Assembly (NCBI GenBank): GCA_029239355.1
Contig: JAQZAZ010000003.1
Location: forward strand, 62,001-126,000
Reading direction: 5' to 3'
Length of the DNA: 64,000 nucleotides
Source of the DNA: Sphingobacterium sp.
GTDB lineage: Bacteria; Bacteroidota; Bacteroidia; Sphingobacteriales; Sphingobacteriaceae
The notes under the pieces were generated by a model. It had not been told where the DNA came from, did not search any database, and saw only the letters and a program-made list of their open reading frames with translations. Made by a program: the position numbers and the translations under genes. This document shows, piece by piece, positions 60,866-64,000 of the stretch (within the stretch, counting starts at the first letter, position 1; every line of letters begins with the position of its first letter).

Positions 60866-63022
60866 TTATTTCAGGAACAATTTTCGAATCGCTTTGTTCG
60901 CTACATCCATAAGGTAGACATTGCCCTCTCTGTCCACTACAACATCTTTTATTGACGTAAATTTAGCTGTTGCCAAAGTACCATCCGCATAGCCATAACT
61001 TGTTTTTATCAGGGTTGTTACCTCTTTGGTTGTCATATTGACTTCACGGATAGCATAATTATTGTTATCAGCGACGATTAATCGGTTATTCAGGCCAGAG
61101 CTAATTCCACCGATACCATTAAACCTTGCGGCAGTTCCTATGCCATCTCCGTATCCAGCATCCGGATTTCCAACAAATATTACCCCGCGGTTATCACCTG
61201 GTTTCACTATTTCAATCCCATTGTTGCTGCTTGTATTCTGATCGGAATAATACAGGTAGCCCTGGTTATCCACAAAGGGTTTGCCCAACACCCAGGATGG
61301 TCCCGTTACCCTTGTATAACTTCCAGTGTTATTGACTTTGTTGATCCCCAATCCAAATCCAGCAATCGAGACATACAAATTTCCTGATAAGTCTATACAC
61401 ATGGCTGTCGGCGAAAATCCGCTTGCGTGTACTGTACGTTTACCTGCAGGCGTAATTTTAAAGATCTGATTTGCCCGTTGATCGCTGACGTAGATATTAT
61501 TTTGTTGGTCAATTGCTATTCCTGACGGATAATCAAAAATTGCGTTGGCGCCATCGACCTGCAGGATGGAAACATTCCCTGTAGGCGATACCTTCTTCAC
61601 TTGTTTATTCTCTGGATCTGTGACGTAGATATAGCCTTGTTGATCAATTGCCATTCCAGCCATGTTATTGCCAAAAGTGGTCATTCCTGGGCCACCTGCC
61701 AAGGTCATTATTCCTGCCCTACGGAATGGTCGCGGTGCCAGGGCGTCTTGGCTGCCAACGACAACTTTCACCTGACCTGTTGTTACTCCTTGTGGGGCTT
61801 CCAATACTAATTGATTCTCACTAGCACTGCTTACTCGCGTCAAAACTCCGTTAAAATAAACGAGATTTTCTGCCAGATTGGTACTAAAACCAGTTCCCAG
61901 GATTGTAACACTCGTCCCGGCCAGACCATTGTCCGGACTCATTGAACGTATCCCCAATGTCTGATCTTTGAACTGTGGGCCTTCGACCGATTGATCATTG
62001 ACAACAACCTTTACCTTGCCCGATCCGGTCCCCCCTGGAATGGTCAGCTTAATCTGATTTTCGCTAATTGAAGAAATAGCGACCTGCTTTCCATTGATGA
62101 ATACCTGATTTTCGTCCAATATCTTACTAAATAATAGTCCACTAATCGTCATTTCGGCTCCCTTTGGACCACTTAACGGTGAAACCGCTTCAATGACTGG
62201 CTTGCCAACCACTGTAAACACCGGGCCGGAGATCTTCTGTTCATTGATATTGACGGACAAGAGTCCCGTACCCACTCCTGCTGGTGCAACAACGACAATT
62301 TTCTCAGGGCTGGATTCCAGGACGGTAGCAATTTTACCATTAAAATCTACCACATTGCCCGAATTCAGCTTCTCGAAGCCTTCTCCTGTCAACGTAACCT
62401 TTGTTCCCGCTCCACCAGTGGCTGGTTTAATGCTGCGAATAACCTGATAGGTAAAATTCTGTCCCTGAGACTTTTTCCCGTCTACACGTACTTCCACAGC
62501 ACCATATCCAGCATCTTCGGGAACTTCAGCAATGATCACCTTATCGGTCACGCTTACTACCAATGCTTTCTTGCCATTAACGTAAACCTCCGCTGGAGTT
62601 TCAGTGCTGCCAAATCCCTCACCGTCAATCCGTAATTGGGTACCGAGGGTACCATTCGTCGGAAAAACTTTTGCTATAGACAGGTCCTGATAAGTATACG
62701 TGCCCACATCAAAGCTATTGTTACCATATTTCAAGACAACTGTTCCACTTTTATCACCTTTCGGCACACGTAATACGACTGCTGTGGGAGTCGCGCTGAT
62801 TACCTCTGCCGAATTTCCAGCAACTGTGGCTGTAAATTCAGTTATTGAACTACTGAATCCCTCTCCTTCAATGGTAACCAATGTGCCCGCCTTGCCTGAA
62901 TTAGGATAATAGCTATTTACTTTCGCTATCTCCTTATCTATCAATTCCTCTTTTTTACTACAGCTGATGAATGCAATCGCCATTGCTATGCATATCATTG
63001 TTAGTTTTATTATATTTTTCAT
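60866..63022 (-). CDS. IPT/TIG-repeat and NHL-repeat lipoprotein
   Basis: 718-residue surface lipoprotein. Signal with lipobox (MIGC-like region IAMAIAFISC, Cys about residue 21). Five immunoglobulin-like IPT/TIG repeats follow (residues about 35-430), each opening with a YPNSGKAGTLVTIEGEGF-type motif. A C-terminal NHL-type beta-propeller (about 445-718) has units such as IDQQGYIYVTDPENKQVKK and IDQQNNIYVSDQRANQIFK. Such proteins usually bind glycans or partners at the outer membrane. It follows the Oar-like TonB receptor gene by 98 nt in the same direction, so they are probably co-expressed. Confidence 0.9.
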   Translation of the reverse strand: MKNIIKLTMICIAMAIAFISCSKKEELIDKEIAKVNSYYPNSGKAGTLVTIEGEGFSSSITEFTATVAGNSAEVISATPTAVVLRVPKGDKSGTVVLKYGNNSFDVGTYTYQDLSIAKVFPTNGTLGTQLRIDGEGFGSTETPAEVYVNGKKALVVSVTDKVIIAEVPEDAGYGAVEVRVDGKKSQGQNFTYQVIRSIKPATGGAGTKVTLTGEGFEKLNSGNVVDFNGKIATVLESSPEKIVVVAPAGVGTGLLSVNINEQKISGPVFTVVGKPVIEAVSPLSGPKGAEMTISGLLFSKILDENQVFINGKQVAISSISENQIKLTIPGGTGSGKVKVVVNDQSVEGPQFKDQTLGIRSMSPDNGLAGTSVTILGTGFSTNLAENLVYFNGVLTRVSSASENQLVLEAPQGVTTGQVKVVVGSQDALAPRPFRRAGIMTLAGGPGMTTFGNNMAGMAIDQQGYIYVTDPENKQVKKVSPTGNVSILQVDGANAIFDYPSGIAIDQQNNIYVSDQRANQIFKITPAGKRTVHASGFSPTAMCIDLSGNLYVSIAGFGLGINKVNNTGSYTRVTGPSWVLGKPFVDNQGYLYYSDQNTSSNNGIEIVKPGDNRGVIFVGNPDAGYGDGIGTAARFNGIGGISSGLNNRLIVADNNNYAIREVNMTTKEVTTLIKTSYGYADGTLATAKFTSIKDVVVDREGNVYLMDVANKAIRKLFLK

Positions 63023-63120
63023 AAGAATAAATTCTTTTTTTTACCTTATTTATTGAGTTTCACCACTCGAATCATTGTTTCAATTGTTACAATTTAAACT
63101 TTCTTCTAGACGTCTTTTAA

Positions 63121-64000
63121 TTAGAAAGTATAGCGAACACCACACTGTATCTGTGCCCTCGAGTTAAAATAATCTATGCTGTAAGGTTGGCCCGGATCGC
63201 TGAACGTAAATACAGGCCAGCTTTCCGCATTTTGGCTCGGGGGGAACAATGTAGGTGTTAACCCTACGCTACTCGTGGAATTAAATGTATTGGGCGAAAA
63301 GTATTGAATACCCCATTTTCTATAGATCAGATTAGTCAAGTTCATAATATCCACTGAAAATGTAATAAATTGTTTTTTTGACTTCTGAACAAAGAGATCA
63401 TGGGCAATGCGTAAGTCAGCCTGCAGATTCCATGGTGTTCTTCCCATATTTCGTTCTGTGAAGTCACCTCTACGGGAACTTAAGTATTCGTTGCCGTCAA
63501 TAAATCGGTTAAAAGCTTCCGCCTGCTGTTGGGCGGACATCCCACCGGCGATATCCTTGAAATAACGGATTGCTTCTGTTGCTCTCGGAATGTACACCAA
63601 GCTGACCTGCTGAGGCAATCCCTGAATACTATTGTTGACGATACCATAGGTGAATGGGCTACCCGATTGCGCACTAAAATATAAGGTAAAACTTGTCCGT
63701 CCGGCACTGCGCCATACTTGTTCATAATTTATGCTTGAAACGATGCGGTGACGTATATCAAAGTTACTATAGGCCAATTTCGGATTGTTCGGAATTAACG
63801 ATTGATTGAGCTGCCAATTACTCTCCATAGAATTACGGACCCCATTGCTCAAATCTTTGGACTGACCGTAGGTATAGCTCAAAGTCGCATTCAGCTTTTC
63901 TTTGATCGTTTTCCCGATCGTCCCTGTGATGCTATACCGATAGCCTTGACTGGTATTGCTCAATAGGTAAACATTTGAAAAACGATTATCTACGGTACCA
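63121..64000 (-). CDS. Oar-like TonB-dependent receptor, C-terminal part (runs off window)
   Basis: Leftward frame open to the right window edge; about 293 C-terminal residues are visible and the signal, plug and first barrel strands lie outside. The sequence is a barrel end with alternating strands and tight turns (GYRYSITGTIGKTIKEKLNAT; SYTYGQSKDLSNG; FDIRHRIVSSINYE) and ends in the aromatic FNSRAQIQCGVRYTF, as expected for an outer-membrane protein. The FDIRHRIV and LNLTNLIYRKWG-type pieces are those of large Oar/carboxypeptidase-regulatory TonB receptors. Its natural partner may be the TIG/NHL lipoprotein downstream. Confidence 0.87.
   Translation of the reverse strand, partial: GTVDNRFSNVYLLSNTSQGYRYSITGTIGKTIKEKLNATLSYTYGQSKDLSNGVRNSMESNWQLNQSLIPNNPKLAYSNFDIRHRIVSSINYEQVWRSAGRTSFTLYFSAQSGSPFTYGIVNNSIQGLPQQVSLVYIPRATEAIRYFKDIAGGMSAQQQAEAFNRFIDGNEYLSSRRGDFTERNMGRTPWNLQADLRIAHDLFVQKSKKQFITFSVDIMNLTNLIYRKWGIQYFSPNTFNSTSSVGLTPTLFPPSQNAESWPVFTFSDPGQPYSIDYFNSRAQIQCGVRYTF

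Noticed and set aside
1..64000. CRISPR array, tRNA, rRNA or insertion sequence
   Set aside because: No spaced direct repeats, cloverleaf sequences, ribosomal RNA stretches or transposase frames were found on either strand.

Overview
The window looks like a chromosomal segment of a Bacteroidota bacterium of the Sphingobacterium/Pedobacter type. The basis is low GC, three SusC-type receptors plus an Oar-like TonB receptor, two SusD lipoproteins, paired ECF sigma/FecR regulators, a hybrid two-component regulator of a glycan locus, and promoter-like TTTG...TAnnTTTG elements. The genus is inferred, not proven. I see no rRNA, tRNA, CRISPR array, insertion sequence or replication origin.

Layout. 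1-2776 (minus): ECF sigma factor, FecR anti-sigma factor and the N-terminal part of a SusC receptor that runs off the left edge. 3235-7364: small accessory genes (acetyltransferase, membrane protein, secreted proteins, HD hydrolase) and a broken acetyltransferase at 5462-5732. 7462-7677 (minus): a candidate small RNA with its own promoter and a strong terminator. 7797-19275: a glycan locus made of a GH78 alpha-L-rhamnosidase, then ECF sigma, FecR, SusC, SusD and a purple-acid-phosphatase-like enzyme. 19411-22349: AraC regulator, Bcr/CflA-type efflux pump and a GNAT. 22402-34312: a second glycan locus (minus: SusC, SusD, GH43, secreted helical-barrel-like protein) controlled by a divergent hybrid two-component system.

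34404-44142: mixed genes including an esterase, an HD phosphohydrolase behind a 28-nt palindrome, a luciferase-like/flavin monooxygenase pair with an AraC regulator, small membrane proteins and lipoproteins. 44185-47732: a phage-derived-looking island holding a LexA/CI-like self-cleaving repressor, an unknown divergent gene, and a three-gene overlapping cassette of amidase, membrane-anchored coiled-coil protein and a lipoprotein with a C-terminal membrane helix (unimolecular-spanin topology). 48145-56687: M20 amidohydrolase, bacteriophytochrome kinase, stand-alone SIR2-like protein, Tet(X)-like monooxygenase with an AraC partner, NudK-type Nudix hydrolase and a lipoprotein. 56784-58779 (minus): organic-peroxide operon ohr-DUF1304-nitroreductase-ohrR with an operator over the promoter. 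58868-60661: a second AraC regulator with a dehydrogenase. 60775-64000 (minus): TIG/NHL lipoprotein and the C-terminal part of an Oar-like receptor.

How the parts work together. The SusC receptors with a secretin/TonB N-terminal (STN) domain sit with ECF sigma/FecR genes, whereas the SusC without this domain sits opposite a hybrid two-component system; this matches the two known modes of control. The two AraC regulators at 19442 and 58893 are paralogues, and the same 14-bp motif (TTTGAWTYTYGYAA) lies before each regulator and before its downstream neighbour, which suggests a shared regulatory logic. The best candidates for something undescribed are the isolated SOS-type repressor plus lysis cassette, the structured small RNA, the shared AraC motif and the secreted 670-residue enzyme-like protein of the GH43 locus.
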